Below are positions 4,977-5,465 of a DNA stretch of 5,465 bases, piece after piece (the first letter of the stretch is position 1; the number at the start of each line of letters is the position of its first letter). The DNA lies in NCBI GenBank assembly GCA_900555525.1, contig USLP01000117.1:1-5465 (forward strand). Direction: 5' to 3'. The DNA is from an uncultured Eubacteriales bacterium. Its GTDB lineage: Bacteria; Bacillota; Clostridia; UMGS1840. The translations under genes were made by a program, and so were the position numbers. The notes beneath the pieces were generated by a model. It ran no database searches. It was not told the DNA's origin and saw nothing but the letters and a program-made list of their open reading frames with translations.

Positions 4977-5465
4977 AAAGTTTGGTATCTTTCCTTTGCC
5001 GCTTGCTCCGCCTTTTTGAAAAGCTCTTTTGCGGTGTCGGGGTATGCCCGTTCAAGCGAAGTATAGCGCACCTCGGAATGAAGAAAATCCAAAAACGACG
5101 CTGTCGGCTCCTTTGAATCGAGCGTAAACGGATTTTTGCCCTCCGCCTTTAAGTCGGGATTGTATCTGTAAAGATGCCAGTAGCCGCATTCTACAGCCCT
5201 TTTTTCTTGTATCTGCGCACACGAAAGTCCGCCCTTTATGCCGTGATTTATACACGGCGCATATGCAATGACAAGCGACGGACCTTTATATTGCTCCGCC
5301 TCACGCAATGCCTTTAAGGTCTGCACCTGACTTGCGCCCATGGCAATCTGCGCAACATATACGTAGCCGTAGCTCATGGCAATCATTCCGAGGTCTTTTT
5401 TCTTAATGCGCTTACCCGACGCGACAAACTGCGCCACAGCGCCGACAGGCGTTGCCTTTGAAGCC
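4961..5465 (-). CDS. nifJ: pyruvate:ferredoxin oxidoreductase, C-terminal end (5' partial)
   Basis: The minus-strand frame enters from the right edge and ends at a TGA (4961-4963), giving 167 residues of a protein usually near 1,170. The frame stays open upstream of the GTG at 5437 and encodes KATPVGAVAQF, a typical internal PFOR motif, so that GTG is not the start. PFOR oxidatively decarboxylates pyruvate with CoA to acetyl-CoA and CO2 and passes electrons to ferredoxin, in the cytoplasm of anaerobes. The visible part belongs to the C-terminal thiamine-pyrophosphate-binding domain. Recognisable motifs are KKKDLGMIAMSYGYVYVAQI, YAPCINHGIKGG (its Cys probably being the distant ligand of the proximal 4Fe-4S cluster), QEKRAVECGYWHLYRYNP, GKNPFTLDSKEPT and FLHSEVRYTSL, ending in a Lys/Glu/Ala-rich helix. 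It is convergent with the GH3 gene and shares the terminator at 4866-4906. Its last codons lie in the inverted repeat at 4921-4976. The identification is secure. Confidence 0.97.
   Translation of the reverse strand, partial: ASKATPVGAVAQFVASGKRIKKKDLGMIAMSYGYVYVAQIAMGASQVQTLKALREAEQYKGPSLVIAYAPCINHGIKGGLSCAQIQEKRAVECGYWHLYRYNPDLKAEGKNPFTLDSKEPTASFLDFLHSEVRYTSLERAYPDTAKELFKKAEQAAKERYQTLAHRS

Noticed and set aside
4919..4977. A tRNA gene on the plus strand
   Set aside because: The T-loop-like TTCAACT and acceptor-like ends are suggestive, but the total length is under 60 nt, there is no anticodon arm, and the T-stem has a mismatch.
4860..5066. Plus-strand open frame after the GH3 gene
   Set aside because: It runs through the terminator and inverted repeat and is antisense to the PFOR coding end; its product is not recognisable.
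5052..5255. Second minus-strand frame within the PFOR region
   Set aside because: It is a shadow of the securely identified PFOR frame.
5437..5465. GTG at 5435-5437 as the start of the minus-strand protein
   Set aside because: The frame is open to the edge and upstream codons encode KATPVGA, a normal internal PFOR sequence; the gene is simply cut by the window.

Overview
The window looks like chromosomal DNA of an anaerobic, moderately AT-rich Firmicute, most likely a fibre-degrading Clostridia member of a gut or rumen type. This is an inference from three things. There is a pyruvate:ferredoxin oxidoreductase (PFOR). There is a glycoside hydrolase family 3 enzyme with the reversed domain order known from Ruminococcus albus and Butyrivibrio fibrisolvens. 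The promoters are near-consensus sigma-A sites, with strong GGAGG-type ribosome sites and stem-plus-T-tract terminators. No mobile element, CRISPR array, rRNA or complete tRNA was seen.

Layout. (1) Positions 2-628, plus strand: the 3' end of a gene whose product resembles the C-terminal metallo-beta-lactamase-like domain of ComEC/Rec2 DNA-uptake proteins, with the metal-binding motifs gone. (2) Positions 629-887: a gene-free stretch holding a first sigma-A promoter, a predicted small structured RNA of about 105 nt (two long hairpins, a CU-rich single-stranded stretch and an intrinsic terminator), then a second promoter that matches the full consensus including the extended -10. (3) Positions 888-4866, plus strand: a two-gene operon driven by that second promoter, encoding a SASA-type (SGNH) carbohydrate acetylesterase and, 13 nt later, a circularly permuted GH3 beta-glucosidase-like enzyme. 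(4) Positions 4866-4906: a bidirectional terminator whose stem begins in the GH3 stop codon. (5) Positions 4921-4976: a second, long imperfect inverted repeat without a T tract. (6) Positions 4961-5465, minus strand: the C-terminal 167 residues of PFOR, running off the right edge.

How the genes fit together. Neither operon enzyme has a signal peptide, so both should act in the cytoplasm. The esterase would remove acetyl groups from imported plant oligosaccharides (acetylated xylo-, manno- or gluco-oligosaccharides are plausible), and the GH3 enzyme would then release monosaccharides from the non-reducing end. PFOR oxidises the resulting pyruvate to acetyl-CoA in the same fermentative metabolism but is a separate, convergent transcription unit. 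The ComEC-like gene has no evident link to sugar use.

The least explained element is the small RNA at about 682-787: it has its own promoter and terminator, two hairpins with similar loops, and an exposed anti-Shine-Dalgarno-like segment. I did not recognise it as a known RNA family.
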